DNA of 64,000 bases from Bacillota bacterium (GCA_023411555.1 JAEYOQ010000059.1:62001-126000); one strand, 5' to 3'; counted from the stretch's first letter, positions 1 through 8,378 are shown. Notes: generated by a model from the letters alone, not told the origin. Translations and numbers: made by a program.

Positions 1-82
1 AACATGTGACACAAGCTGTTAAGGTACGATAAAGCAATTGACGATATAAGGTAAGAAGGAGTAGAATTAGGACATGCTGGAT

Positions 83-96
83 TGATATGAATATCA
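83..96. promoter_or_regulatory. palindromic operator candidate TGATATGAATATCA
   Basis: This is a perfect 14-bp palindrome, 32 bp upstream of the first lipoprotein gene. A near copy (TGATATGAAAATCA) lies at 894-907 before the paralogous gene, inside a conserved block reading GATTGATATGA-ATCAGCATTAT. Conservation of this block against diverged surroundings suggests a shared regulator site; the regulator is unknown. Confidence 0.4.
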
Positions 97-127
97 GCAT
101 TATTTTACTGAAAAGTGGAGGGAAAAT

Positions 128-643
128 ATGAAAAAGATACTTGCTTTAATGATTGTATTAGCCATTTCTTTAAGCTTAACAGCTTGTGGGGGTGAGGAGG
201 TTACTCTTCAAAGTCAGACGGTAAATAACCTTACTCTTGATGTTCCTAGTGATATAGGTGAGTTTACTGATGTGTCGGATAACGTCAAAATGGCCTACAA
301 TGATGACAGTACAGCCGGAATAACGATTTCGGGTCGTGTGGATGCACAGGGGATAACTGCAGATATGTGGGATGAAGAAACCTATACTACCACCGTACTT
401 TCTGAGTTTGGTGATTTGCAGGTCCTTGAGTTTAGTACTTCTGAAACCGTTGCAGGTTCCAGCGCAGTATATGCACATTATACAGGAAAAAATTCTGGCG
501 ATGTAGAGATTGATTGTTATAACTATATGCTTTTCTTTGATGATGGTACATTTCAATCAGTTGCGTTTAACTTTACCAAGGATGCAGACTCATATCTGAA
601 GAAGAATTTGAGTCAAGTTATAGAGAGCATGAGAGTTCAATAA
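128..643 (+). CDS. small secreted lipoprotein, paralogue A
   Basis: This is a 171-residue predicted lipoprotein of unknown function. The N-terminus has a Lys-Lys start, a hydrophobic stretch and the lipobox LTAC with the lipidated cysteine at residue 20, so it should be anchored outside the membrane. The mature part (about 30-171) is acidic, without cysteines that suggest metal binding, and ends in a KKNLSQVIESM helix. Its general plan (a strand reading LTLDVPSD, a YNYMLF strand, then a C-terminal helix) recalls PsbP/DcrB-like extracellular folds, but that is only an impression. The gene has a good ribosome site (GGAGGG) and is followed by a strong terminator. It is a tandem paralogue of the next gene, sharing the upstream palindrome block. 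Function unknown. Confidence 0.85.
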   Translation: MKKILALMIVLAISLSLTACGGEEVTLQSQTVNNLTLDVPSDIGEFTDVSDNVKMAYNDDSTAGITISGRVDAQGITADMWDEETYTTTVLSEFGDLQVLEFSTSETVAGSSAVYAHYTGKNSGDVEIDCYNYMLFFDDGTFQSVAFNFTKDADSYLKKNLSQVIESMRVQ

Positions 644-667
644 TTACATATCATGTTAACTAGCTAA

Positions 668-717
668 GCCGCCCGGGGAACATTTTCATTTATGACTATG
701 TTTACCGGGCGGCTTTT
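668..717 (+). terminator. intrinsic terminator after lipoprotein A
   Basis: A GC-rich stem GCCGCCCGG / CCGGGCGGC is followed by TTTT. It closes the first lipoprotein as a single-gene transcript. Confidence 0.85.
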
Positions 718-893
718 GTAACAAATGAGCAGTCTTTGAAGATTTCGCTCTTACAAAGGAAAATCTTAGAGATCAGCTGAGAAAATATACTTTAAACGGT
801 TTAAGAAATAATTGCTAATGATTAAGTTGATAGGAAAATGTTATGACTAAGAATGAGCTATATTACGAATAATACAGGTACAGGAAGCTCGAT

Positions 894-907
894 TGATATG
901 AAAATCA
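894..907. promoter_or_regulatory. second copy of the TGATAT...ATCA operator candidate
   Basis: TGATATGAAAATCA differs by one base from the perfect palindrome at 83-96 and lies 36 bp before the start of lipoprotein B. The conserved neighbourhood shows the duplication included the control region. Confidence 0.35.
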
Positions 908-942
908 GCATTATCTGAACCATATATAATGGAGGATAAATA

Positions 943-1452
943 ATGAAAAAAGTACTTGTCTTAATCATTACCTTAATCATTTCCCTAAGCCTTACTGCCT
1001 GTGGAAGTAATGAAGTTACGCTTCAAAGTAAAACAGTGTATGGCCTTACACTTGATGTTCCCACTGATTTGGATGAATTTAGTAACGTGTCGGATCGGGT
1101 CAAAGCCGCCTATAATAGTGACAACACGGCTGGCATAACGATTTCAGACCGAGTGGATGGGGGTGGCATAACTGCTGATTTTTGGGATGAAGAAACGTAT
1201 ATCGAAAATATTCTGGCTGAATTCGATGGCTTACAAGTCCTTGAGTTTAGTAATTCAGAGACAGTTGCCGGTACCAAAGCAGTGTATGCCCATTATGAAG
1301 GAAACAATTCCAACGATGTAGAGGTTGAAGCTTATAACTATATGCTTTTCTATGATGATGGTACATTTCAATCCGTTGCCTTCAATTTTATTAAGGGAGA
1401 GGATTCTTTTCTGAAGAAAAATATAAGCAAAGTCATCGAAAGTATAAGATAA
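943..1452 (+). CDS. small secreted lipoprotein, paralogue B
   Basis: This 169-residue lipoprotein is a clear paralogue of the gene at 128-643. It has the same lipobox (LTAC, Cys20) and the same blocks VTLQS, LTLDVP, TAGITIS, WDEETY, VLEFS, YNYMLF and DDGTFQSVAFNF. Differences are scattered through the mature region, so this is an old tandem duplication and not an assembly artefact. The ribosome site is GGAGG, 8 bases before ATG. An extracellular, membrane-anchored location is expected. No catalytic motif is visible and the function is unknown. The gene is transcribed alone between two terminators. Confidence 0.85.
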   Translation: MKKVLVLIITLIISLSLTACGSNEVTLQSKTVYGLTLDVPTDLDEFSNVSDRVKAAYNSDNTAGITISDRVDGGGITADFWDEETYIENILAEFDGLQVLEFSNSETVAGTKAVYAHYEGNNSNDVEVEAYNYMLFYDDGTFQSVAFNFIKGEDSFLKKNISKVIESIR

Positions 1453-1491
1453 AGGTACAATAATTAATTATATTATACCCGAACCAATTGG

Positions 1492-1546
1492 GCTGCTCTG
1501 TAAATAATGTCATTCATGACCACTAGGTTTACAGGGCAGCTATTGT
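1492..1546 (+). terminator. intrinsic terminator after lipoprotein B
   Basis: The stem GCTGCTCTGTAAA / TTTACAGGGCAGC (with a G-U pair) has a roughly 23-base loop and is followed by the moderately T-rich TATTGT. Confidence 0.65.
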
Positions 1547-1849
1547 AATCTAGGAATACCTTGGGATAGCTTATATGTAAGGATATGAAGAGGCACTCAT
1601 TTCATAACAGATTTATTGGAAATCTATATTAAGGATCATATCGTTAGGAAAAGGATGAAACAGTTGAAGCGGATAGCCAGGAAGAGTAAGAAGTAGTGAA
1701 AATAGTTCTTGATAATTTTGGATATTTCATTTATCGTAGATGATGATGGCAAAAACATATTGCTATATCATTAATGATACGGAATCAAATTTAAAGAGAA
1801 CGCCTGTGGGGCAAAGTGCATCACCCTGACGGTTAGAAAGAGGTTAATT
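1547..1849. other. non-coding interval before hpt, nothing recognised
   Basis: About 300 bases on both strands show no convincing reading frame with a ribosome site, no clear riboswitch fold and no repeat. It presumably holds the hpt promoter, but no strong -35/-10 pair could be chosen. Confidence 0.5.
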
Positions 1850-2389
1850 ATGTTACAAGATGTAGAAACTATTTTATTGGATGAGAATGCTTTAGCAAAA
1901 AGAATACATGAAATAGGAGAAGAGATTTCAAGAGATTTTGCTGGTGAGGAGATTTTGCTTGTAGGTATCTTAAAGGGTGCAAGCGTGTTCTTCTCGGATC
2001 TGATTAGGCAGATTAGTCTACCTACTTATATTGATTATATGGTAGTCTCAAGCTATGGTAATTCTGCAGAAACGAGTGGTGTAGTTCGTATCATAAAAGA
2101 CCTAGAGGATAATATTGAAGGAAAAAATATAATTATCGTAGAAGATATCATAGATACTGGACTAACATTGGCATATTTAAGTCAAAACTTATTAAGCCGC
2201 CATCCAAAATCACTAAAAATCTGTACTCTTCTAGATAAACCTGCAAGAAGAGAAAAGGAGATTAAGATAGATTATAAGGGATTTGAGGTTCCGGATGAAT
2301 TCATTATAGGATATGGTATCGATTACGCCGGAAAATATAGAAACCTACCTTTTATTGGGATATTAAAAAGAGAGGTTTACGCTAAGTAA
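1850..2389 (+). CDS. hpt: hypoxanthine phosphoribosyltransferase
   Basis: This cytoplasmic purine salvage enzyme transfers the phosphoribosyl group of PRPP to hypoxanthine (and usually guanine), giving IMP or GMP. The 179 residues match the normal family length. Visible motifs are the LKGAS loop (41-45), the SSYG flexible-loop motif (67-70) and the PRPP-binding VEDIIDTG (97-104) with its two acidic residues. The C-terminal half carries the DKP and the YAGKYRNLPFIG segment that closes the base pocket. It starts at ATG behind AAAGAGG. It stands alone between non-coding DNA and a strong terminator. In many Firmicutes hpt lies beside tilS and ftsH; here it does not. Confidence 0.93.
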   Translation: MLQDVETILLDENALAKRIHEIGEEISRDFAGEEILLVGILKGASVFFSDLIRQISLPTYIDYMVVSSYGNSAETSGVVRIIKDLEDNIEGKNIIIVEDIIDTGLTLAYLSQNLLSRHPKSLKICTLLDKPARREKEIKIDYKGFEVPDEFIIGYGIDYAGKYRNLPFIGILKREVYAK

Positions 2390-2402
2390 TAATACATCCA
2401 AC

Positions 2403-2443
2403 AAATGAGCTAGGCTGTTTTGAAACAGCCCAGCTCATTTTTC
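2403..2443 (+). terminator. intrinsic terminator of hpt
   Basis: The long near-perfect stem AAATGAGCTAGGCTGTTT / GAAACAGCCCAGCTCATTT is followed by TTT. Confidence 0.88.
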
Positions 2444-2472
2444 TATCATAGGAACTGCGTCCTATGATAGAA
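2441..2472. repeat. inverted repeat TTCTATCATAGGA
   Basis: The perfect 13-bp arms TTCTATCATAGGA / TCCTATGATAGAA have a six-base centre. They overlap the T-tract of the hpt terminator. There is no T-run of their own on the + side; this could be a back-up hairpin or a protein site. Confidence 0.5.
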
Positions 2473-2532
2473 AGGTGTGAAAGGGAGAGAGGAAATGTCA
2501 TCAAATCCCCCTCTCATATAGATATCATTATA

Positions 2533-2578
2533 AAGGAAAAAGGAAGTCTGATAGTACACGGTCGACTTCCTTTTTCCT
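2533..2578. terminator. terminator-like hairpin upstream of the siderophore promoter
   Basis: The arms AAGGAAAAAGGAAGTC / GACTTCCTTTTTCC have a 15-base loop. It is the third hairpin in 180 bases and insulates the siderophore operon from hpt. Confidence 0.6.
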
Positions 2579-2615
2579 ATATACGCCTCAATTTGGATTA
2601 ATTGATAGAAAATGG

Positions 2616-2644
2616 TTGACATTTATACTATTAATTAATATAAT
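2616..2644 (+). promoter_or_regulatory. consensus sigma-A promoter of the siderophore operon
   Basis: A perfect -35 TTGACA (2616-2621), a 17-base spacer and a perfect -10 TATAAT (2639-2644) lie 120 bases before the binding-protein start. A fully consensus promoter is usually held down by a repressor, which fits the adjacent Fur-like site. Confidence 0.85.
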
Positions 2645-2656
2645 TACATTTGGATT

Positions 2657-2675
2657 GAAAATGAGAATGAAAATC
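2657..2675. promoter_or_regulatory. Fur-box-like operator
   Basis: GAAAATGAGAATGAAAATC matches the classical 19-bp Fur consensus GATAATGATAATCATTATC at 14 of 19 positions. It sits just downstream of the predicted transcription start, where a bound repressor would block initiation or escape. The downstream iron-siderophore genes fit Fur control. Binding itself is inferred. Confidence 0.65.
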
Positions 2676-2766
2676 AAAATCGAATAATTCTTTCATAGGA
2701 ATAATCATGTGATATTTCGTTCGAAATTTATCAATAAAAATATACATATATTAAAGGAGCGACCAT

Positions 2767-3840
2767 ATGAGAAACGCAAGATTTGTCAAATTGAGCATAT
2801 TCATATCAGCTGTAGCATTATCATTAACAGCTTGTTCAAACACTAACACAAGCACAACAGAAACTAATCAAGTTAGTGAAGTAAGTGAAGATACAGCCAA
2901 AGTAACAGAGGTGGAAGCTGTTGCGGAAGAACCAACTCCTGAAGTAGTTACCCAAGTGGAGATTACAGATGTGCATGGAACGGTTTTAGTACCTGTAAAT
3001 CCAGAAAGAGTAGTGGTTTTAGATAGTAGAGCCTTTGAAACCTTAGCAGCTTGGGACATTGAATTAGCTGCTGTACCGAAGGGGGTAATGCTTGCAGATT
3101 CACCCTATGTATCGAATGAAGCTGTTCAAGATATCGGTAATCATCGCGAACCAAATCTTGAAATCATTGCTGCGATTGATCCTGAACTTGTTATCATTGG
3201 ACAAAGATTTGCTGGTTTCTATGAAGATGTAAAGGCTCTTGTACCAAATGCAGTCGTTATTGATCTTAATTTTGATGTATCTGAGACCGCTGAAAATCCT
3301 GGCCAGAATTTAGTAGATGGCTTTATTGACTCTACAATTTCTCTAGGTAAGATATTTGATAAAAATGAGGAAGCAGCACAATTAGTCGCTGATTTTGAAA
3401 AGTCAATTGCTGATGCAAAAGCAGCCTACAATGGAACGGATAAGATGATCAGCGTTATCGTATCAGGTGGAAATATCGGTTATTCCGCACCGAAATCCGG
3501 ACGTGTCTGGGGACCGATTGCTGATATCCTTGGATGGACTTCAGCTCTAGAGGTTGATAATACTTCTTCTGATCACCAGGGCGATGATATCTCTGTAGAA
3601 GCCATTGCACAAAGCAATCCTGACTGGATCTTTGTATTAGATCGTGATGCATCCGTATCCTCTACTACCGATGCTGTACCTGCACAGGATGTTATTGATA
3701 ACTCACCGGCCCTTCGTAACACGAAGGCTGTAACAGAAGGCAAGATCGTATATGCTCCGAATGATACCTATACCAATGAATCAATTCAAACCTATAAGGA
3801 AATATTTGAGATTATCGCTAGTAGTTTAAGTAATCAATAA
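2767..3840 (+). CDS. iron-siderophore ABC transporter, substrate-binding lipoprotein (FatB/YclQ type)
   Basis: This 357-residue extracellular binding protein captures a ferric siderophore and delivers it to the permeases encoded next. It has a lipoprotein signal with lipobox LTAC (Cys23), then an acidic Thr/Glu-rich linker to about residue 58. A class III periplasmic-binding fold follows (TroA/FepB-like), recognisable from GTVLVPVNPERVVVLD near 68-88, the DIGNHREPNLE block and the C-terminal WIFVLDRD...NSPALRNTKAV segment. Overall it most resembles the FatB/YclQ/CeuE group for catecholate siderophores. The ribosome site AAAGGAG is well placed. It is the first gene of a four-gene operon controlled by the promoter and Fur-like site upstream. 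The actual siderophore cannot be told from sequence, and no siderophore biosynthesis gene is in the window. Confidence 0.9.
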   Translation: MRNARFVKLSIFISAVALSLTACSNTNTSTTETNQVSEVSEDTAKVTEVEAVAEEPTPEVVTQVEITDVHGTVLVPVNPERVVVLDSRAFETLAAWDIELAAVPKGVMLADSPYVSNEAVQDIGNHREPNLEIIAAIDPELVIIGQRFAGFYEDVKALVPNAVVIDLNFDVSETAENPGQNLVDGFIDSTISLGKIFDKNEEAAQLVADFEKSIADAKAAYNGTDKMISVIVSGGNIGYSAPKSGRVWGPIADILGWTSALEVDNTSSDHQGDDISVEAIAQSNPDWIFVLDRDASVSSTTDAVPAQDVIDNSPALRNTKAVTEGKIVYAPNDTYTNESIQTYKEIFEIIASSLSNQ

Positions 3841-3852
3841 AGGAGCATGAGT

Positions 3853-4839
3853 GTGGTGAAAGAGATAACTCATCAGCCCTTGCCTTTTGATAATAGGGTA
3901 TGGACTAAAAAATTCATAATAGCCGTAATAGTCGTGACAATTTTAGCTATTATATCCTTATTTACCGGTGTTTATGAGATATTCAAGCAAGAAGATGGTC
4001 TTAGAATGATATTTATTACGAGAGTGCCAAGGACAGTAGCCCTACTTCTTACAGGAGCAGCTATGTCAATGGCTGGATTGGTAATGCAGCTAATCACTCA
4101 AAATCGTTTGGTTGAAGCCAGTACAACAGGAACTATTGAATGGGCGGGACTTGGACTTGTTTTCGTATACTTGCTTTTTCCGGCACCATCTTTACTATTA
4201 AGAATGGGTGGAGCGATTCTTTTTTCCTTTGCAGGAACAATGATATTTTTCTTGTTCTTAAGAAAGATTAGATTGCGGTCTTCCTTAATTGTTCCCATTA
4301 TAGGAATGATGCTAGGAGCCGTCGTTTCAGCCATATCAACCTTTATTGGATTAGTATTTAATATGAGTCAAAATATCGAGAGCTGGTTTGTAGGATCTTT
4401 TTCATCGGTTCAAGTAGGTAGATATGAGTATTTGTGGTTAATTGTTATCATTACCATCCTGATCTTTATATACGCAGACAGATTAACCTTAGCAGGTCTA
4501 GGGGAAGATGTTGCTACAAGTTTAGGGGTAAACTACAATCGAATTGTTTTCATTGGGACAGGTCTTATTTCCCTTGCCATAGGGATTGTTGCTGCAGTAA
4601 TAGGGAACTTACCTTTTCTAGGTATCATCGTTCCGAATCTTGTCTCCATGTATAGAGGAGATGATCTTAGAACGAATCTTCCTTGGGTATGTGTAATAGG
4701 TATGGGAACGATTACTATTTGTGATATCGTTTCCAGGACAATCATTGCTCCTTTCGAGGTACCGGTATCCTTGATTTTAGGGACGATTGGTTCCGTTGTA
4801 TTTATTACTATCTTATTGAAAAGAAGGAGGAAACGATGA
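3853..4839 (+). CDS. iron-siderophore ABC transporter permease 1 (FecCD family)
   Basis: This polytopic membrane subunit of the importer belongs to the FecCD/BtuC family. Diagnostic sequence includes RVPRTVALLLTGAAMSMAGLVMQ near the N-terminus and the LGVNYNRI...FLGIIVPNL block that contacts the ATPase (coupling region). About nine to ten hydrophobic segments can be counted, as expected. Start choice: the ATG at 3847 lies one base after the AGGAG (3841-3845), too close to be used. The GTG at 3853 has seven bases of spacing and is preferred; GTG at 3856 is also possible. It overlaps the next permease by four bases (ATGA), so the two are translationally coupled. It pairs with the following gene as a heterodimer, as in FatC/FatD and YclN/YclO. 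Confidence 0.88.
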   Translation: MVKEITHQPLPFDNRVWTKKFIIAVIVVTILAIISLFTGVYEIFKQEDGLRMIFITRVPRTVALLLTGAAMSMAGLVMQLITQNRLVEASTTGTIEWAGLGLVFVYLLFPAPSLLLRMGGAILFSFAGTMIFFLFLRKIRLRSSLIVPIIGMMLGAVVSAISTFIGLVFNMSQNIESWFVGSFSSVQVGRYEYLWLIVIITILIFIYADRLTLAGLGEDVATSLGVNYNRIVFIGTGLISLAIGIVAAVIGNLPFLGIIVPNLVSMYRGDDLRTNLPWVCVIGMGTITICDIVSRTIIAPFEVPVSLILGTIGSVVFITILLKRRRKR

Positions 4840-5867
4840 GAGAACTTGCTGCTTCAAATAACAGTGATAGATCTGCCAGAGCATTTCGTACGAAAAGAGA
4901 TCAAAGGCGTTATTGGATCCTATTAATAACCTTCATTCTTTTAGGTATTGCTGCAACCTATGGTCTTCTGGTTTACAATAATCCGGTACCGGTTACATCA
5001 CCCTCTTTTATCCCTGTTGTTAAAAGAAGGCTGGTAGCCATCGTTGCAATGATGATTGCGGTTGTCTGCCAAACCTTATCGACCGTTGCCTTTCAATCCA
5101 CTACCAATAATAGAATTATAACTCCTTCCTTACTAGGCTTTGAGGCTCTCTATTCAACAATACATACAAGTGTTATGTTTTTCTTTGGCGCCAGAGCATT
5201 TATCAGTCTAACAAATTTGCAATCCTTTGTATTCCAGGTGATTGCTATGGTAGTTATGTGCCTCATTCTTTACGGATGGTTATTGTCTGGAAAGTACGGT
5301 AATTTACAGCTGATGCTTCTAGTAGGCGTCATCATGGGAACCGGACTCAGATCCTTATCAAGCTTTATGAGAAGACTCTTAGCACCTTCCGAATTCGACG
5401 TATTACAAGCCAAATTATTCGGTTCTGTGAATAATGCAGATTCTAGTTACTTTGTAGTGGCTATTCCTGCTGTATTAATAGCAGCTGTTTTAATCATAGC
5501 CTATTCTAAAAAGCTAAATGTATTATCACTGGGTAAGGATGTCTGTACATCACTAGGGGTTAATCACAGATTCGGTACAATATATATATTAATATTAGTA
5601 GCTGTCCTAATGTCCATTTCCACCGCTTTGGTTGGTTCTCTTACCTTTTTTGGATTTTTAGTTGCTACCCTGAGTTACCAGTTTGCACCAACCTATGATC
5701 ATAAATATATTTTCCCAATGGCACTTGCACTGGGCTTCCTAGTATTAACCGCCTCATATTTCTTTATGAATCATATTTTTAATGCCCAGGGTGTTGTATC
5801 AATTATAATCGAATTGTTTGGTGGTATTACATTTTTAGTAGTAATATTAAGAAAGGGTATTTTATGA
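4836..5867 (+). CDS. iron-siderophore ABC transporter permease 2 (FecCD family)
   Basis: This is the second FecCD-type membrane subunit, 343 residues. The first roughly 28 residues are polar and basic, then hydrophobic segments begin at WILLITFILLG. Family blocks include VKRRLVAIVAMMIAVVCQTLSTVAFQ, the LGKDVCTSLGVNHR coupling motif and FFGFLVATLSYQ. Its start codon overlaps the stop of permease 1 and its stop overlaps the ATPase start (both ATGA), giving strict stoichiometric coupling. Together with permease 1 it forms the translocation path for the ferric siderophore. Confidence 0.88.
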   Translation: MRELAASNNSDRSARAFRTKRDQRRYWILLITFILLGIAATYGLLVYNNPVPVTSPSFIPVVKRRLVAIVAMMIAVVCQTLSTVAFQSTTNNRIITPSLLGFEALYSTIHTSVMFFFGARAFISLTNLQSFVFQVIAMVVMCLILYGWLLSGKYGNLQLMLLVGVIMGTGLRSLSSFMRRLLAPSEFDVLQAKLFGSVNNADSSYFVVAIPAVLIAAVLIIAYSKKLNVLSLGKDVCTSLGVNHRFGTIYILILVAVLMSISTALVGSLTFFGFLVATLSYQFAPTYDHKYIFPMALALGFLVLTASYFFMNHIFNAQGVVSIIIELFGGITFLVVILRKGIL

Positions 5868-6616
5868 TAAGAATTGAAAATGTAAAAAAGGCATATAGTG
5901 ATGAGGTCAGAATAGGAACATTAAACATTGAAATTCCCAAAGCGGGTATTACTTCCTTAATCGGTCCCAATGGTGCGGGTAAATCAACTACGCTCCTAAT
6001 GATTGGCAGACTTTTAGCAATGGATGAGGGAAGAATTACTGTAGCCAATATGGACGTGACAGACTCAAAATCAGGAGATTTAGCTAAGATACTAACCATA
6101 TTAAGACAGGAAAATCATTTTATAACCAGACTTACTGTGAGGCAGTTGGCAGGCTTCGGTCGTTTTCCTTATTCCAAGGGTAGATTAACAAAAGAGGATG
6201 AGAGGATTATCTCTAAATACATCGACTTTCTTGGTTTGAAAGAGTTAGAGAACAGATATCTTGATGAATTATCCGGTGGTCAAAGACAAAGAGCATATGT
6301 AGCAATGGTCCTATGTCAAGAAACCGAATATGTACTGTTAGATGAGCCGCTGAATAATTTGGATATCGCCAGATCGGTTCAGATGATGGAGCATTTAAGA
6401 CATGCAGCCGATGAATTTGGACGTACGATATTAACAGTACTCCATGATATAAATTTCGCTGCAAAATATTCCGATCGCATCTGTGCCATGAAGGATGGAC
6501 AAATTGCTGCCTATGGAACTGCAGATGAGATCATGGATCCAAAGCTTTTATCAGATATATTTGAGACTAGAATTGAAGTAATAAACGGACCATATGGACC
6601 GGTTGCAATTTATTAG
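5864..6616 (+). CDS. iron-siderophore ABC transporter ATP-binding protein (FepC/FatE type)
   Basis: This is the 250-residue cytoplasmic ATPase that powers the importer. Walker A GPNGAGKST spans 34-42. The Q-loop lies in LRQENHF, the ABC signature LSGGQRQR near 135-142, Walker B YVLLDEP about 155-161, and the H-loop is VLHDINFA. Length and motif order match FepC/FhuC-type ATPases. The ATG overlaps the permease stop by four bases. It is the last gene of the operon and a terminator follows within 20 bases. Confidence 0.92.
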   Translation: MIRIENVKKAYSDEVRIGTLNIEIPKAGITSLIGPNGAGKSTTLLMIGRLLAMDEGRITVANMDVTDSKSGDLAKILTILRQENHFITRLTVRQLAGFGRFPYSKGRLTKEDERIISKYIDFLGLKELENRYLDELSGGQRQRAYVAMVLCQETEYVLLDEPLNNLDIARSVQMMEHLRHAADEFGRTILTVLHDINFAAKYSDRICAMKDGQIAAYGTADEIMDPKLLSDIFETRIEVINGPYGPVAIY

Positions 6617-6632
6617 TTAGTAAGAATGAAAC

Positions 6633-6668
6633 AGGGACTTCGCACATAAAAATGCGGGGTCCTTTTTT
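6633..6668 (+). terminator. intrinsic terminator of the siderophore operon
   Basis: The stem AGGGACTTCGCA / TGCGGGGTCCT is followed by TTTTTT. Confidence 0.88.
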
Positions 6669-6771
6669 GCGTTGTCTTATTTACATAGCATTGCTCCATT
6701 GTACTCTGTCCCCTTGACTTGTCCTTGTTACATTGTCCTTATATCTTGCTGTATTACCATATTTATCCAAT

Positions 6772-6842
6772 AACATGTTTCATGTCGAAAAAAACATGTT
6801 TCATGCAAAGAACAGATTTTATAGTCGGATTTCTGATAAATT
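6772..6842 (+). promoter_or_regulatory. tandem TTTCATG element, copy 1
   Basis: AACATGTTTCATG occurs at 6772-6784 and again at 6793-6805, an exact 21-bp pitch. The second copy continues as CATGCA, then 7 bases, GATTTT, 16 bases and a TAAATT that could be the -10. The same layout occurs at 50021-50088 and 52230-52296. A two-turn direct repeat ahead of a poor -35 is the usual shape of an activator site. The gene it would control is the lipoprotein at 6894. Confidence 0.6.
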
Positions 6843-6893
6843 ATATTCAGGATAATTCCCTATTACTATTTAACTTAAATTGGAGGACTTGAT

Positions 6894-7628
6894 ATGAAAA
6901 AATTACTGGTACTTATGATGGCGCTTATTATGACCCTAGGCCTTGCAGCCTGTAGAGGAAGCGAGGCTGCCCCCGTAGAGACTTCACCAACACCTGCACA
7001 GGTCGAAAAAGCGGAAGAATTTACAGAAGAACAAAAAGCTCTTGCACAAGAATTTTCAGATATGGTGGATGCATTCAATGCAATTGTCGACAGGATAAAC
7101 GCAAGCCCTGAGCTTCTGAGTGATGAAGAACTTGTTACAACCATGAATGACCTTTCTGGTGAAATTACAGCGGCCGATGATAATTTTACTAGTCCTGAGA
7201 CTCTCACTGCTGAGGTTATGGAGGGCTTAAAAACTGCCATTAAGGCAGCATATGAATTTATTGATATCGCTGGAACTGCATTGGACGAAATTGATAGTGC
7301 AAAAGCTGATTTAGAAGCAAGTTCTGTTATTGTTCCTGTAGAGATTCACAACTTTACAGGTGTTGACATTTATGCACTTGCCCTTTCCCCTGCCAATAAT
7401 AACGAGTGGGGAGAGAACCTGATCACTGAGGTTATCAAGAATGGTGAAGCGGTGCAAGGAGATTTGGTTTTCACTGCTGATACGCTTGTTTGGGATATTT
7501 TAGTCCAGGATCAGGAAGAAAATCAGTTGACCTTTATGGGAGTTGACTTTTCGGATGCCAGTACAGATGGAGCGAAGCTAATCCTAGAGTCAACAGAGGG
7601 TGGCGATTATATCGCATATGTCAACTAA
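6894..7628 (+). CDS. secreted lipoprotein, unknown function
   Basis: This 244-residue protein has a lipoprotein signal, lipobox LAAC with Cys20. A Pro/Ala/Glu-rich linker (24-45) is followed by a mostly alpha-helical acidic region (about 42-140, with repeated Glu/Asp/Ala and ALAQEFSDMVDAFNAIVD). A C-terminal beta-rich domain follows (145-244), beginning VIVPVEIHNFTGVDIYALALSP. That pattern resembles small all-beta domains found in clostridial secreted proteins, but I do not recognise a named family. The ribosome site is GGAGG. The tandem TTTCATG element lies upstream and a terminator hairpin follows. Confidence 0.82.
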   Translation: MKKLLVLMMALIMTLGLAACRGSEAAPVETSPTPAQVEKAEEFTEEQKALAQEFSDMVDAFNAIVDRINASPELLSDEELVTTMNDLSGEITAADDNFTSPETLTAEVMEGLKTAIKAAYEFIDIAGTALDEIDSAKADLEASSVIVPVEIHNFTGVDIYALALSPANNNEWGENLITEVIKNGEAVQGDLVFTADTLVWDILVQDQEENQLTFMGVDFSDASTDGAKLILESTEGGDYIAYVN

Positions 7629-7685
7629 AGGATATCTACTGATTAGACAACAAATCTACTTAATATAAAGCATAACACAGCTTGC

Positions 7686-7715
7686 AAAAGTCAACAGAAC
7701 CTTCTGTGGACTTTT
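7686..7715 (+). terminator. terminator hairpin after the lipoprotein
   Basis: The arms AAAAGTCAACAGAA / TTCTGTGGACTTTT form an almost perfect stem with a two-base loop, and the right arm ends in TTTT. Confidence 0.6.
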
Positions 7716-7746
7716 CCCAATATAAGAAAATGGGAGGTAAAATACT

Positions 7747-8338
7747 ATGCTGCCAACTTTCATTACAATCAGCGCAATTGCTGTGGTCATTGTTATATGG
7801 ATTATCTCTACGCAACGAAAACTGGTAATACTTGATGAGAATATCAGCAATGCCATGAATCAGATCGGGGTGCAGCTGTCAGGTCGTTTTGATGCACTGA
7901 CTGCTCTTTTGGATATTACGAAAGGCTATGCCGCGCAAGAAAGCGAAGAATTGCTTTATAACAGTTAAATCCAGAAGGTGTGTAATTGCGGCAAAGTCCA
8001 CAACGGATGATGTACTGCGTCAAGAAGGCATTATTTCCGTAGCTTTATGCAGGATTGCAATGGTTACAGAGCAATATCCCGAAATAATGACAAACCAGAA
8101 TTATAGCAAGATGATGGACGCAGTGGATACCTTTGAAATGCTGGTACGTACCAGCCGTCTTATCTATAACGATGGCGTGACAAAGCTGAACCGTGAAATT
8201 CGAATATTCCCAGTTTGTATGATTGCCGGGATATTGGGCTTTCATCAAAGAGAGTATCTTGTGGACCAGGCTGGCAGGGCAGAAAATAGGCCAGTCATGA
8301 AACAAGAGATATTAACTAGCGTAGAAGGGCAGCAATGA
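7747..8338 (+). pseudogene. lemA: LemA family protein, broken by a single frameshift
   Basis: Two overlapping frames together make one LemA protein. The first (7747-7968) gives the N-terminal membrane segment, then LDENISNAMNQIGVQLSGRFDALTALLD, the LemA helix core. It stops at TAA just after EELLYNS. The second frame (readable from about 7930 to 8338) continues with TVKSRRCVIAAKS...TNQNYSKMMDAVD...NREIRIFPVCMIAGILGF, the normal C-terminal half. The shift lies near 7950-7965, and one base removed would restore about 195 residues, typical for the family. LemA proteins are membrane-anchored helical bundles of poorly known function. Either a real inactivating mutation or a sequencing error explains it. 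The reverse track of LemA partners (HtpX, TPM proteins) is absent here. Confidence 0.8.
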
Positions 8339-8378
8339 AAAACATCCCCAACAAAAGAGTATAAGGAGGAACACGAAC

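Noticed and set aside
2441..2578. Small mobile element (paired inverted repeats)
   Set aside because: The hairpins differ in sequence, no target duplication or transposase is seen, and one of them is a plain terminator.
7747..8338. Programmed ribosomal frameshifting in lemA
   Set aside because: No slippery heptamer with downstream structure is evident, and LemA genes are not known to use frameshifting. A mutation or error is simpler.
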